From: Streptomyces maremycinicus
GTDB taxonomy: Bacteria > Actinomycetota > Actinomycetes > Streptomycetales > Streptomycetaceae
Reading direction: 5' to 3'
Length of the DNA stretch: 64,000 nt
Assembly (NCBI RefSeq): GCF_001184025.1
Contig: NZ_BBYG01000020.1
Location: forward strand, 248,001-312,000
Part shown: piece after piece, positions 51,677-60,352 of the stretch
Position numbering within the stretch: the stretch's first letter is position 1
Layout of the letters: the number at the start of each line of letters is the position of its first letter
Position numbers and translations under genes: made by a program
The notes under the pieces: model-generated
Told to the model about the DNA's origin: nothing
The model's input: the letters and a program-made list of their open reading frames with translations, nothing else
Databases searched by the model: none

Positions 51677-52747
51677 ATGACGACTCACGGGGGCTTCGAG
51701 CCCGTCTTCTGCACCGTCGTACCGCCGCACGTCCTCGACCGGCTGGCGCGCAACGACGACCCCGCTCTCTCCGGTCCCGCGCGGCGCACCATCCTGCGCG
51801 ACAGCGAGCTGCGCGCACTGCGCCAGGTGAACACCGAGTACGGCCTGCTCGCCGCCCCGGCGGCGAAGGCACCGTCGGACCAGCCGCTGCGCACGATCTA
51901 CGACGCCGAGCACGGCACCTCGCTGCCCGGCACCGAGGTCCGCGCCGAGGGCCAGGACCCCGGCCGGGACGCCACGGTCAACCGCGCCTACTCCGGGCTC
52001 GGCGCCACCTTCGACCTGTATCTGAAGGGCTACCGGCGCCACTCGATCGACGGCGACGGCCTCGCCCTCGACGCCACCGTCCACTACGACGAGGGCTACA
52101 ACAACGCCTTCTGGAACGGCGAGCAGATGGTGTTCGGCGACGGCGACGGCGAGATCTTCGTCGACTTCACCAACTCCATCGACGTCATCGGGCACGAACT
52201 CACCCACGGCGTCACGCAGTACACGGCGAACCTGACCTACAACGGCCAGCCGGGCGCCCTCAACGAGTCGATGTCCGACGTGTTCGGCTCGCTCATCAAG
52301 CAGTACTCGCTCGGCCAGACCGCCGCCGAGGCCGACTGGCTGATCGGCGCCGGCCTGCTCGCCCCGGCCGTCACCGGCACCGCCCTGCGCTCCATGAAGG
52401 CACCCGGCACCGCCTACGACGACGACGTCCTCGGCAAGGACCCGCAGCCCGCGACGATGGACGAATACGTCCGCACCGGCCGCGACAACGGCGGCGTGCA
52501 CATCAACTCCGGCATTCCCAACCACGCGTTCTACCTGGCCGCCACCGCCCTCGGCGGCTACGCCTGGGAGAAGGCGGGCCAGATCTGGTACGACGTCCTG
52601 ACCGGCGGCGAGCTCGGCGAGCGGGCCTTCTTCACCGACTTCGCCAAGCTGACGGTGAAGGCGGCGCGGGAGCGCTTCGGCAGCGGCGGGGAGGAGCTCC
52701 AGGCCGTGGAGAAGGCCTGGGAGCAGGTGGGGGTGCGGATTCTCTGA
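51677..52747 (+). CDS. Protealysin-like M4 (thermolysin family) metallopeptidase
   Basis: A 356-residue zinc protease without a signal peptide. ATG at 51677 is used (a GTG at 51668 is possible). The short N-terminal propeptide has VVPPHVLDRLA, equivalent to the Pro-Pro-X-X-Leu motif of protealysin-type precursors. The zinc site is HELTH near residue 175, with the third ligand Glu in NESMSDVFG near 197 and the active-site His in GVHINSGIPNHAFY near 276. Protealysin relatives can act inside cells or be released without a classical leader. A gene for an emfourin-like inhibitor follows 21 bases downstream. Confidence 0.93.
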   Translation: MTTHGGFEPVFCTVVPPHVLDRLARNDDPALSGPARRTILRDSELRALRQVNTEYGLLAAPAAKAPSDQPLRTIYDAEHGTSLPGTEVRAEGQDPGRDATVNRAYSGLGATFDLYLKGYRRHSIDGDGLALDATVHYDEGYNNAFWNGEQMVFGDGDGEIFVDFTNSIDVIGHELTHGVTQYTANLTYNGQPGALNESMSDVFGSLIKQYSLGQTAAEADWLIGAGLLAPAVTGTALRSMKAPGTAYDDDVLGKDPQPATMDEYVRTGRDNGGVHINSGIPNHAFYLAATALGGYAWEKAGQIWYDVLTGGELGERAFFTDFAKLTVKAARERFGSGGEELQAVEKAWEQVGVRIL

Positions 52748-52768
52748 GTCCGTAATAGACAGGGACCC

Positions 52769-53035
52769 ATGCGTATTCAGGTGAGTCGCACGGGCGGGTT
52801 CGCGGGCATCGAGCGCCGTGCCGAGGTGGACACCACGGGACGGCCCGACGCCCCCGAGTGGCACGCCCTGGCCGAGCAGGCGGTCACCGCCGGCCGGGGC
52901 GCGCCGTCGGCCGGCGTGCCGGACGGCTTCAGCTACGAGATCACCGTGGACGGCCGGACGGTGTACGCGGCCGATCCCCGGCTCACCCCGGAGCAGCGGG
53001 AGCTGATCTCCCGGGTGCTGAAGGAAGGGGCCTGA
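52769..53035 (+). CDS. Emfourin-like inhibitor of the M4 protease
   Basis: An 88-residue protein encoded directly after the protealysin-like protease. It begins MRIQVSRTGGFAGIERRAEVD, the pattern I associate with emfourin (M4in), the specific inhibitor of protealysin in Serratia, which is likewise encoded next to its protease. The rest has DGFSYEITVDGRTVYAADPRLTPEQRELI. No cysteines or signal peptide are present, consistent with a cytoplasmic partner protecting the producer. Inhibition here is inferred from family and context. Confidence 0.85.
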   Translation: MRIQVSRTGGFAGIERRAEVDTTGRPDAPEWHALAEQAVTAGRGAPSAGVPDGFSYEITVDGRTVYAADPRLTPEQRELISRVLKEGA

Positions 53036-53090
53036 GGGGGCTCGCGGGGGGCGCGCGGGGCGGGGACAACTGCCGTTTCACGCCGGGACG

Positions 53091-53127
53091 TTGACTTCCT
53101 TACCCAGCGGTAAGGATGATCCCGCCC
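53091..53127 (+). promoter_or_regulatory. Promoter/operator region of the beta-glucosidase operon
   Basis: TTGACT (53091-53096) is a good -35 element. CCTTACC (53098-53104) and GGTAAGG (53109-53115) form a perfect 7-bp inverted repeat with spacer CAGC that covers the -10 region. It is placed to act as an operator. It does not match the CebR box (TGGGAGCGCTCCCA), so a different regulator is likely. Confidence 0.6.
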
Positions 53128-54453
53128 ATGGTGAACGATCCGCGCGACGCGGCGAACCCGATGCCCCGCTTCCCGGCAGACTTCCTGTGGGGCGTGTCCA
53201 CCTCCGCGCATCAGATCGAGGGCGCGGCGGACCAGCGCGAACCTTCGGTCTGGGACACCTTCACCGCGCTGCCGGGGCGGGTGAAGGACGGCTCCACGGC
53301 GGCGGTGGCCTGCGACCACTACCACCGCTACCCCGAGGACGTGGCGCTGCTGTCGGGCCTGGGCGTGGACGCCTACCGCTTCTCGATCTCGTGGCCGAGG
53401 GTGAACTCGCCCGGCGGTCTCGGCTTCTACGACCGGCTCGTCGACGAGCTGTGCGCGGCCGGGGTCCGCCCGGTCCCCACCCTCTTCCACTGGGACCTGC
53501 CCGCCCGGCTCGACTGGCTGGAACGGGACACCGCCGCCCGGTTCGCCGAGTACGTGTCGGTGGTGGCCGAGCGCCTCGGTGACCGGGTGAAGAAGTGGAT
53601 CACCGTCAACGAGCCCGCCGAGCACACCCTGCTGGGGCACGCCCTCGGCACCCACGCGCCCGGCAAGCAGCTCCTGTTCGACGCGCTCCCGGCCGCCCAC
53701 CACCAGCTGCTGGGCCACGGCCTCGCCGTCCGGGCGCTGCGCGCGGCCGGCGCCACGGACATCGGCATCGCCAACTCGCACGGCCCGACCTGGCCGGCCT
53801 CCCGCGAAACCGCCGACGTGGAGGCCGCCGCCTTCTACGACGTCCTGCTGAACCGGCTGTTCGCGGAACCCGTATTGCTGGGCGAATACCCTGAAGGCCT
53901 GGGCGAGTTGATGCCGGGCGGCGACGTGCGGGGCGACCTCGAGGTGATCTCGGAGCCGCTCGACTGGTACGGGATCAACTACTACGCCCCGACCAGGGTG
54001 GGTGCCCCGCAGGGCTCGGAGATCGAGTTCGGCGGTATCCGCATGCCGGCCGAACTCCCCTTCTCGGTACAGCAGATAGAGGACGTCCCGGTGACCGACT
54101 TCGGCTGGCCGGTCGTCCCGGAGGGGCTGACGGAACTCCTGACCGCCTTCCGCGACCGCTACGGCGACCGGCTCCCCCCGGTCGTCATCACGGAGAACGG
54201 ATGCAGTTACGAGGGCGTGGACGACCAGGAGCGCATCGCCTACCTGGACGGTCACCTCCGCGCCCTGCACCGGGCGGTGGAGGCCGGCGTCGACGTGCGC
54301 GGCTACTTCGTGTGGTCGCTGCTGGACAACTTCGAGTGGGCGGAAGGGTACGCGCGCCGCTTCGGCCTGGTCCACGTGGACTTCGAGACCCGGGCCCGGA
54401 CGCCGAAGGCGTCGTACGGCTGGCTGCGGGACGTGCTGCGGGCGCAGGGATGA
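53128..54453 (+). CDS. GH1 family beta-glucosidase
   Basis: A 441-residue cytoplasmic glycoside hydrolase. The (beta/alpha)8 barrel begins FPADFLWGVSTSAHQIEGA. The acid/base Glu is in WITVNEPAEH near 160, and the nucleophile Glu in VVITENGCSYEG near 355. DHYHRYPEDVALLSGLGVDAYRFSISWPR and SLLDNFEWAEGY are standard GH1 blocks. It would hydrolyse cellobiose or other beta-glucosides. The start could be 53116 or 53128; the second is preferred because the first falls in the predicted promoter. Its stop overlaps the start of an MFS transporter (ATGA), which may import or export the sugar. Confidence 0.94.
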   Translation: MVNDPRDAANPMPRFPADFLWGVSTSAHQIEGAADQREPSVWDTFTALPGRVKDGSTAAVACDHYHRYPEDVALLSGLGVDAYRFSISWPRVNSPGGLGFYDRLVDELCAAGVRPVPTLFHWDLPARLDWLERDTAARFAEYVSVVAERLGDRVKKWITVNEPAEHTLLGHALGTHAPGKQLLFDALPAAHHQLLGHGLAVRALRAAGATDIGIANSHGPTWPASRETADVEAAAFYDVLLNRLFAEPVLLGEYPEGLGELMPGGDVRGDLEVISEPLDWYGINYYAPTRVGAPQGSEIEFGGIRMPAELPFSVQQIEDVPVTDFGWPVVPEGLTELLTAFRDRYGDRLPPVVITENGCSYEGVDDQERIAYLDGHLRALHRAVEAGVDVRGYFVWSLLDNFEWAEGYARRFGLVHVDFETRARTPKASYGWLRDVLRAQG

Positions 54454-55709
54454 CGACCGCGGGCAGGGCCCCCTCGGCCGCCCTGGCCGAGCCCGTGGAG
54501 AGGGTGGGCCGGGGCTGGACGTCGGCCCTGTCCCTCGCCAACGGCGCGATCTGGGTGGGCTGGTACGGCCCCCTCCAGATCCTGCTGGCCTCGCAGGCCG
54601 AGGACTTCGCACCCGGCTCCGGCCTGTCGAAGGAGACGATGCTGGCCTGGGTGACGGGCGTGGGCGCGGTGGTGTCCCTGGCCGCGAACCCCCTCTTCGG
54701 CGCGCTGTCGGACCGCACGACCTCCCGCCGCGGCCGCCGTACGCCGTGGATCGTGGCGGGAACGGCGGGCGGCGCCCTCTCCCTGCTGCTGCTCGCCGGG
54801 GCGGACGGCGTGTGGACCATGGCGGCGGGCTGGTGCCTGGTCCAGCTGACCTTGAACGCGGCCTTCGCCGCGGTGACGGCCGCCGTCCCCGACCGGGTCC
54901 CCCGGCTCCAGCGGGGCGCGGTGGGCGGCTGGCTGGGCGCCGCGCAGATCCTGGGCGTGGTCGGCGGCACGGGACTCGCGACGGCCGCCGGGGGCGTCGG
55001 CGCGGGGTACGTGGCGTGCGCGGTGTTCACGACGCTGGGCGTGCTGCCGTACGTCCTCCGGTACGAGGATCCGCGGCTTGCGGTGGCGGACCGGCCCGCG
55101 TGGTCCTGGCGGGGCTTCGCGGCCGGGTTCTGGCTGAGCCCGCGCGAGTACCCCGATCTGGGCTGGGCGTGGCTGACCCGCTTCCTGATGAACCTGAGCA
55201 ACGCGCTGGTCCTGCTGTACCTCCTCTACTACCTGCGCGACCGTCTGCACCACTCCGACCCCGAGCAGGGCGTGCTGATCCTGACGGCGGTGAACGGGCT
55301 GACGCTGCTCGCCACGGTGGTCGTCGGGGGCGTCTGGTCGGACCGGCTCGGCCGGCGCAAGCCGTTCGTCATCGGGGCGGGCCTGCTGATGGCGGTGGCG
55401 ACGGCGGGCCTCGCGGTCCGGCAGACCTGGCCGGGGGCGATCGTCGCGGCGGCGGTGCTCGGCATCGGCTTCGGGGTGTTCACGTCGGTCGACTTCGCGC
55501 TGATGACGGACGTGCTGCCGAAGGCCGGGGACCGGGGCAAGGACCTGGGCGTCATCAACGTGGCCAACGCCCTGCCCCAGGTCGCGGCCCCCGCCCTCGC
55601 CGCGCCGATCGTCGCCCACCTGGGCGGCTACCGGGTGCTGTACCTGGTGGCGGCGGCGGTCGGGCTGGCGGGGGCGGTGCTGGTGGGCCGGATCAGAGGG
55701 GTGGACTGA
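54450..55709 (+). CDS. MFS transporter coupled to the beta-glucosidase
   Basis: A 419-residue, 12-helix transporter. ATG at 54450 overlaps the beta-glucosidase stop. It resembles the glycoside-pentoside-hexuronide/SUC-like MFS group: NPLFGALSDRTTSRRGRRTPWIVAG is its motif A (Asp-Arg-Thr-Thr, Arg-Arg-Gly-Arg-Arg), and GVWSDRLGRRKPFVIG is the equivalent after helix 7. Such carriers move disaccharides with protons. Tight coupling suggests uptake of the beta-glucoside hydrolysed by its neighbour. Confidence 0.9.
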   Translation: MTTAGRAPSAALAEPVERVGRGWTSALSLANGAIWVGWYGPLQILLASQAEDFAPGSGLSKETMLAWVTGVGAVVSLAANPLFGALSDRTTSRRGRRTPWIVAGTAGGALSLLLLAGADGVWTMAAGWCLVQLTLNAAFAAVTAAVPDRVPRLQRGAVGGWLGAAQILGVVGGTGLATAAGGVGAGYVACAVFTTLGVLPYVLRYEDPRLAVADRPAWSWRGFAAGFWLSPREYPDLGWAWLTRFLMNLSNALVLLYLLYYLRDRLHHSDPEQGVLILTAVNGLTLLATVVVGGVWSDRLGRRKPFVIGAGLLMAVATAGLAVRQTWPGAIVAAAVLGIGFGVFTSVDFALMTDVLPKAGDRGKDLGVINVANALPQVAAPALAAPIVAHLGGYRVLYLVAAAVGLAGAVLVGRIRGVD

Positions 55710-55730
55710 GCGCCGGGGCCGGGCCGGCCG

Positions 55731-56588
55731 TCAGAGGGCTCCGGCGTCGCGGGCCGCGTAGACGCTGGGGTACAGCGGGCGGAAGCCGAGTTCGCGGCGG
55801 ATGCGTTCGGTGGAGGTCAGCTGGAAGAACGGGTCCGGGTCGGTGCGCCCGTAGAGCTCGGCGGGCACCTCGACCCCGTTGAGCTGGTGCAGTTCGACCG
55901 CCGTCACGGGGGCGTCGTCGGCGATGTTGTAGGCCCGGCCGGCGATGCCCGGCGCGTGCAGGAGACGCAGCAGGCCCTGGGCGACGTCCGCGTGATGGAC
56001 CATGTGCAGCCGCTGGGTCGCCGCCCAGTCACCGGCCCACCGCAGCGACTGCGCCAGGTGCGGATCGCCCTCGCCGTAGACGAAGGCGAGGCGGCCGACG
56101 CGCACGTCCAGGCCGTCGAGCGCGAACAGCTCCCGCTCGGCCACCCCCTTCGCCTCCGGGTAGGCGCCCCACATCGGGCCGTCGGCGGGCCGGACCTCGT
56201 CGTCCTCGGTCAGCGGGCGGCCCCGCCCGAGGCCGTACACCAGTCCCGTGCTGACCTGTACGAAACGCCGCACCCCCGAGGCCAGCGCGGCACGGCCCAG
56301 TTCCACCGCCGCGTCCCGGTTGACGGCCCACGCCTCCTCGTCCGGCACCCCGCGGAAGGAGGCCGCGACGTTCACGACGGCGTCCGCGCCGGCCACCGCC
56401 TTGCCGAGCGCCTCCGCGTCCCGCAGATCCCCGAGCACGACCTCGGCGCCCAGTTCCGCGTACCGCTCCCCCCGGGCCGCGTCCCGCACCAGGACCCGCA
56501 CCTTCTCCCCTGCCGTGGACTGCGCCAGCAGCCTCGGCACGAAGCGCCGGCCGACCTGTCCCGTCGTCCCCGTCACCAGTGTCAACAT
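55731..56588 (-). CDS. NAD(P)-dependent epimerase/dehydratase (extended SDR)
   Basis: A 285-residue short-chain dehydrogenase superfamily enzyme. ATG at 56588 has GAGGAG eight bases upstream. The cofactor motif is VTGTTGQVG at residues 5-13. The catalytic elements are VQVSTGLVYG (Ser/Thr) and a YPEAKGVAE motif (Tyr-X3-Lys) near 143. Late residues (YNIADDAPVT and FRPLYPSVYAARDAG) are typical of atypical and extended SDRs such as NAD(P)-dependent sugar epimerases. Substrate is unknown. It is divergent from an MmyB-type regulator, which probably represses it. Confidence 0.9.
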   Translation of the reverse strand: MLTLVTGTTGQVGRRFVPRLLAQSTAGEKVRVLVRDAARGERYAELGAEVVLGDLRDAEALGKAVAGADAVVNVAASFRGVPDEEAWAVNRDAAVELGRAALASGVRRFVQVSTGLVYGLGRGRPLTEDDEVRPADGPMWGAYPEAKGVAERELFALDGLDVRVGRLAFVYGEGDPHLAQSLRWAGDWAATQRLHMVHHADVAQGLLRLLHAPGIAGRAYNIADDAPVTAVELHQLNGVEVPAELYGRTDPDPFFQLTSTERIRRELGFRPLYPSVYAARDAGAL

Positions 56589-56663
56589 CGTTCTCGCTCC
56601 TCTTGGTCTGGTGGCACCAGCCTCGGGCGGAGCGGACGGGAGCGGGAGAGACCCGTCGATCAG

Positions 56664-56678
56664 GGGACCGGCAGTCCC
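56664..56678. promoter_or_regulatory. Inverted repeat before the second MmyB-type regulator
   Basis: GGGAC (56664-56668) and GTCCC (56674-56678) are inverted with a 5-base spacer, directly followed by TGGATAAG (56679-56686), similar to the GGATAAG element before the paralogous regulator and exporter at 18227. It is a candidate autoregulatory operator in the 107-bp divergent gap. Confidence 0.45.
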
Positions 56679-56695
56679 TGGATAAGGCGGTCGCG

Positions 56696-57562
56696 ATGGC
56701 GCAGCCTGGAGGGGTGAACCGAACCGAACTCGCCGACTTCCTGCGCCGCGGGCGGGCCCGTCTGTCCCCGTCGGACGTGGGTCTGACGCCCGGGGCCCGC
56801 CGCCGTACGCCCGGCCTGCGCCGCGAGGAGGTGGCCCAGCTGGCGGGGATGTCGGTCGACTACTACACGCGCCTGGAACAGCGCCGCGGCCCGCGCCCGT
56901 CCCGCCAGATGCTGACGGCGCTGGCCCGCGCGCTGCGGCTGACCGCCGACGAGCGCGACCATCTGTTCCACCTGTCCGGCGAGGAGCCGCCGCGCCGGGA
57001 GACGGCGTCGGCGCACGTCCCGCCCGGCCTGATGCTGATCCTGGACCGCCTGCACGACACCCCGGCGCAGGTGGTGACCGACTGCGGCGAGGTCCTGGCA
57101 CAGAACGCGATGGCCAGGGCGCTGACCCGCGACGTGATGTCACGCCCCCGGCGCGAGCGCAACCTGCTCCGGCTCTACTTCCTGGACCCGCGGGCCCGCA
57201 GCCTGTTCCCGGAGGAGGACCGGCCGGACCACGCCCGTGCCCAGGTGGCCAACCTGCGCGCGGTGACCGCCGCCCGCCCGGACGACCCCGAACCGGCCGC
57301 ACTGGTGGCCGAACTCCGGGCGTCGAGCGAGGAGTTCGCCCGCCTGTGGGACGAACACGAGGTGTCCCTGCGCCACAGGGCGACGAAACGCTTCCTGCAC
57401 CCGCTGGTCGGTCTGCTGGAACTGGACTGCGAGGTGCTCCTCAGCCACGAGCACCACCAGCTCCTGGTCATCCACACGGCCCGCCCGGGCACGGAGGCCT
57501 ACGAACGGCTCCGGTTGCTCCGGGTGGTGGGGCTCCAGGACATGTCCCCGCAGGCCGTCTGA
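56696..57562 (+). CDS. Helix-turn-helix regulator with MmyB-like ligand-binding domain
   Basis: A 288-residue paralogue of the regulator at 17048. ATG at 56696 has AAGGCGG upstream. The helix-turn-helix has GARRRTPGLRREEVAQLAGMSVDYYTRLEQRRGPRPSRQML, and the C-terminal MmyB-like domain has ...VVTDCGEVLAQNAMARAL and FLHPLVGLLELDCEVLLSHEHHQLLVIHTARPGT. Unlike the paralogue, it has no repetitive N-terminal extension. Such regulators typically repress a divergent oxidoreductase or exporter gene; here that is the epimerase at 56588. Confidence 0.92.
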   Translation: MAQPGGVNRTELADFLRRGRARLSPSDVGLTPGARRRTPGLRREEVAQLAGMSVDYYTRLEQRRGPRPSRQMLTALARALRLTADERDHLFHLSGEEPPRRETASAHVPPGLMLILDRLHDTPAQVVTDCGEVLAQNAMARALTRDVMSRPRRERNLLRLYFLDPRARSLFPEEDRPDHARAQVANLRAVTAARPDDPEPAALVAELRASSEEFARLWDEHEVSLRHRATKRFLHPLVGLLELDCEVLLSHEHHQLLVIHTARPGTEAYERLRLLRVVGLQDMSPQAV

Positions 57563-57578
57563 GAGCCCCCTGACGGCC

Positions 57579-58532
57579 TCAGAACCCCAGCTTGCGCAGC
57601 TGCTTCGGGTCGCGCTGCCAGTCCTTCGCGACCTTCACGTGCAGGTCCAGGAAGACCGGCGTGCCCAGCAGGGCCTCGATCTGCTTGCGGGACTTGATGC
57701 CGACGTCCTTCAGGCGCTTGCCCTTGGGGCCGATGATGATGCCCTTCTGGCTGGGGCGCTCGATGTAGATGTTGGCGTGGATGTCGAGCAGCGGCTTCTC
57801 CGCCGGACGGTCCTCGCGCGGGAGCATCTCCTCGACGACCACCGCGATGGAGTGCGGGAGTTCGTCGCGGACGCCTTCCAGCGCCGCCTCGCGGATCAGC
57901 TCGGCGACCATCACCTGCTCGGGCTCGTCCGTCAGGTCGCCCTCGGGGTAGAGCGGCGGGCTCTCCGGGAGCATCGGGGCGAGCAGGTCCGCCAGCAGCC
58001 CGACCTGCTGGTCGCCGACCGCCGAGACGGGCACGATCTCGGCCCACTCGAACCCGAGCTCCTTGCCGAGCTGGTCGATCGCGATGAGCTGCTCGGCGAG
58101 CGTCTTGGAGTCCACGAGGTCGGTCTTCGTGACGACGGCGACCTTCGGGGTCCGCTTGATCCCGGCCAGCTCCTTGGCGATGAAGCGGTCGCCCGGGCCC
58201 AGCTTCTCGTCGGCCGGCAGGCAGAAGCCGATGACGTCGACCTCGGCCCAGGTGGCGCGCACGACGTCGTTGAGCCGCTCGCCGAGCAGGGTGCGCGGCT
58301 TGTGCAGGCCCGGCGTGTCGACCAGGATCAGCTGGGCGTCCGGCCGGTGCACGATGCCCCGCACCGTGTGCCGGGTGGTCTGCGGACGGTTCGAGGTGAT
58401 CGCCACCTTCTTCCCGACGAGAGCGTTCGTGAGGGTGGACTTGCCCGCGTTGGGACGGCCCACGAAGCAGGCGAAGCCGGCGCGGTGGGGGGCCTCGGCC
58501 GACTGCTCGGATGACTGGTTACGGACGCTCAT
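57579..58532 (-). CDS. era: GTPase Era
   Basis: An essential-type GTPase that binds 16S rRNA during 30S subunit assembly. ATG at 58532 gives 317 residues. The GTPase domain has GRPNAGKST (G1) near 26, the switch region with RPQTTRHTVRG, DTPGLH (G3), TKTD (G4) and SAVG (G5). The KH-type domain II near 220-300 contains the GPKG loop (IIIGPKGKRLKDVG). In many Actinobacteria it follows a cytidine deaminase gene; here that gene is about 5.3 kb away, beyond an amtB-glnK and surface-protein block. Confidence 0.96.
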   Translation of the reverse strand: MSVRNQSSEQSAEAPHRAGFACFVGRPNAGKSTLTNALVGKKVAITSNRPQTTRHTVRGIVHRPDAQLILVDTPGLHKPRTLLGERLNDVVRATWAEVDVIGFCLPADEKLGPGDRFIAKELAGIKRTPKVAVVTKTDLVDSKTLAEQLIAIDQLGKELGFEWAEIVPVSAVGDQQVGLLADLLAPMLPESPPLYPEGDLTDEPEQVMVAELIREAALEGVRDELPHSIAVVVEEMLPREDRPAEKPLLDIHANIYIERPSQKGIIIGPKGKRLKDVGIKSRKQIEALLGTPVFLDLHVKVAKDWQRDPKQLRKLGF

Positions 58533-58621
58533 GGCCCCCATTCTCCCTGATCCACGAAGCCCCGCCGCACACACGAGCGGCAGCGCCCTCTCCGGTGAGC
58601 TCCCGGAAACCTCCACGCAAC

Positions 58622-58659
58622 GAAACGTCACGGAAACACACCTGTACGCGACCGGAAAC
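58622..58659 (+). promoter_or_regulatory. GlnR-like box before amtB
   Basis: GAAAC occurs at 58622-58626, 58633-58637 and 58655-58659, spaced by 11 and 22 bases, with GTACG at the 58644 position between. This fits the Streptomyces GlnR pattern of alternating GTnAC and GAAAC half-boxes with six-base gaps. It lies 48-85 bases before the amtB start. A further GAAAC is at 58606. Confidence 0.7.
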
Positions 58660-58706
58660 CGGAAGCGGTGAACCTCTGACGAGCCCCCGCCTCGTTGGAG
58701 ACCTCC

Positions 58707-60017
58707 GTGACTCTGGCCGCCGCCCACGCGAACACCGGCGACACCGCCTGGCTGCTCGCCGCCACCGCCCTCGTCCTGCTCATGACCCCGGGTCTGGCCC
58801 TCTTCTACGGCGGCATGGTCCGCACGAAGAGCGTCCTCAACATGCTCATGATGAGCTTCGTATCGATCGCGCTGGTCACGGTGGTGTGGCTGACGGCCGG
58901 CTACTCGCTCGCGTTCGGCGACGACGCCGGGGGCGGGCTGATCGGCGGGCTGGAGCACGCCGGGATGGCGGGCCTCGGCCCGGACAGCGTGCAGGGGACC
59001 GTCCCCACCCTGCTCTTCGCCACCTTCCAGCTCACCTTCGCGATCATCACCGCGGCTCTGATCAGCGGCGCGATCGCGGACCGGGCGAAGTTCGGCGCGT
59101 GGCTGGTCTTCGTACCGGTCTGGGCACTCCTCGTATACGTTCCCGTCGCGCACTGGGTGTGGGGCCCCGGTGGCTGGATCCTCGACCGGCTCGGCGCCCT
59201 CGACTTCGCCGGCGGTCTGCCCGTCGAGATCACCTCGGGTGCCTCGGGCCTGGCGTTGTGCCTGGTCCTGGGCCCGCGCCTGGGCTTCAAGAAGGACGCC
59301 ATGCGTCCGCACAACCTGCCCATGGTGATGCTGGGCGCGGGTCTGCTCTGGTTCGGCTGGTTCGGCTTCAACGCGGGCTCCGCCCTCGGCGCGAACGGTC
59401 TGGCGGCCGCCGCCTTCCTCAACACCCTCGCCGCCGGCTGCACCGGGCTGCTCGGCTGGCTCTTCGTCGAGCAGAGGCGCGACGGCCACCCGACGACGCT
59501 GGGCGCGGCGTCCGGCGCCGTCGCGGGCCTGGTGGCCATCACGCCCTCCTGCGGCTCGGTCTCCCTGCTCGGCGCCCTGGTCGTCGGCCTGGCGGCCGGT
59601 GTCGTCTGCTCCTACGCCGTGGGCTGGAAGTTCCGGCTGAACTACGACGACTCCCTCGACGTCGTCGGCGTCCACCTGGTCGGCGGGATCATCGGCACGC
59701 TCCTCATCGGCGTCTTCGCGGTGGACACCATGACCGGCGGCACCGAGGGCCTCCTCTACGGCGGCGGGCTCGCCCAGCTCGGCAAGCAGCTGGTCGCGGT
59801 GCTCGTCGTGGGGGCGTACGCCTTCACGGTCACGTACGGCATCGGCAAGGTGCTCGACAGGACGATCGGTCTGCGCGCCGACGAGGACCACGAGCACACC
59901 GGCCTGGACCTTACGGTGCACGCCGAGACCGCATACGATCACGGCGTCCTGGGCCACGGCGCCCCGGTCGGCTCGCACTCCGTCCTCTCCGCCCAGAAGG
60001 TCAAGCCACAGGAATGA
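58707..60017 (+). CDS. amtB: Ammonium transporter
   Basis: A 436-residue Amt/MEP/Rh channel with 11 membrane helices. GTG at 58707 is chosen because GGAG lies six bases upstream; a TTG at 58695 is possible. Typical segments are TPGLALFYGGMVRTKSVLNM near 25-45, the Phe-gate region in TFQLTFAIITAAL, the twin pore histidines in HWVWGPGGW / HNLPMVMLGAGLLWFGWFGFNAGSA and DVVGVHLVGGIIGTL. The C-terminal tail carries YDHGVLGHGAPVG for control by PII. The stop overlaps the glnK start (ATGA). A GlnR-like box upstream suggests induction under nitrogen limitation. Confidence 0.95.
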   Translation: MTLAAAHANTGDTAWLLAATALVLLMTPGLALFYGGMVRTKSVLNMLMMSFVSIALVTVVWLTAGYSLAFGDDAGGGLIGGLEHAGMAGLGPDSVQGTVPTLLFATFQLTFAIITAALISGAIADRAKFGAWLVFVPVWALLVYVPVAHWVWGPGGWILDRLGALDFAGGLPVEITSGASGLALCLVLGPRLGFKKDAMRPHNLPMVMLGAGLLWFGWFGFNAGSALGANGLAAAAFLNTLAAGCTGLLGWLFVEQRRDGHPTTLGAASGAVAGLVAITPSCGSVSLLGALVVGLAAGVVCSYAVGWKFRLNYDDSLDVVGVHLVGGIIGTLLIGVFAVDTMTGGTEGLLYGGGLAQLGKQLVAVLVVGAYAFTVTYGIGKVLDRTIGLRADEDHEHTGLDLTVHAETAYDHGVLGHGAPVGSHSVLSAQKVKPQE

Positions 60018-60352
60018 AGCTCATCACCGCGATCGTCAAGCCCTACCGCCTCGACGAGGTCAAGACGGCACTCCAGGAGCTCGGCGTGCACGGCCTGACC
60101 GTGACCGAGGCCAGCGGCTACGGCCGGCAGCGCGGCCACACCGAGGTGTACCGGGGCGCCGAGTACCAGGTCGACCTCGTGCCCAAGGTGCGCATCGAGG
60201 TCGTCGTCGAGGACGCGGAGTCCGAGGCCGTGATCGACGCGGTGGTGCTGGCCGCACGGACCGGGAAGATCGGTGACGGCAAGGTGTGGGCGGTACCGGT
60301 CGAGTCGGTCGTGCGGGTGCGGACGGGCGAGCGGGGGCCCGACGCGCTCTAG
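60014..60352 (+). CDS. glnK: PII signal protein GlnK
   Basis: A 112-residue trimeric nitrogen sensor that binds ATP/ADP and 2-oxoglutarate and blocks AmtB when nitrogen is ample. The T-loop has TEVYRGAEYQVD with Tyr46 and Tyr51; Tyr51 is the modification site (adenylylation in Streptomyces). The B-loop TGKIGDGKVWAVPV and the C-loop are intact. Its ATG overlaps the amtB stop, the usual AmtB-PII arrangement. No glnD adenylyltransferase gene follows; the stop instead overlaps a convergent DUF916 gene by four bases. Confidence 0.96.
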   Translation: MKLITAIVKPYRLDEVKTALQELGVHGLTVTEASGYGRQRGHTEVYRGAEYQVDLVPKVRIEVVVEDAESEAVIDAVVLAARTGKIGDGKVWAVPVESVVRVRTGERGPDAL

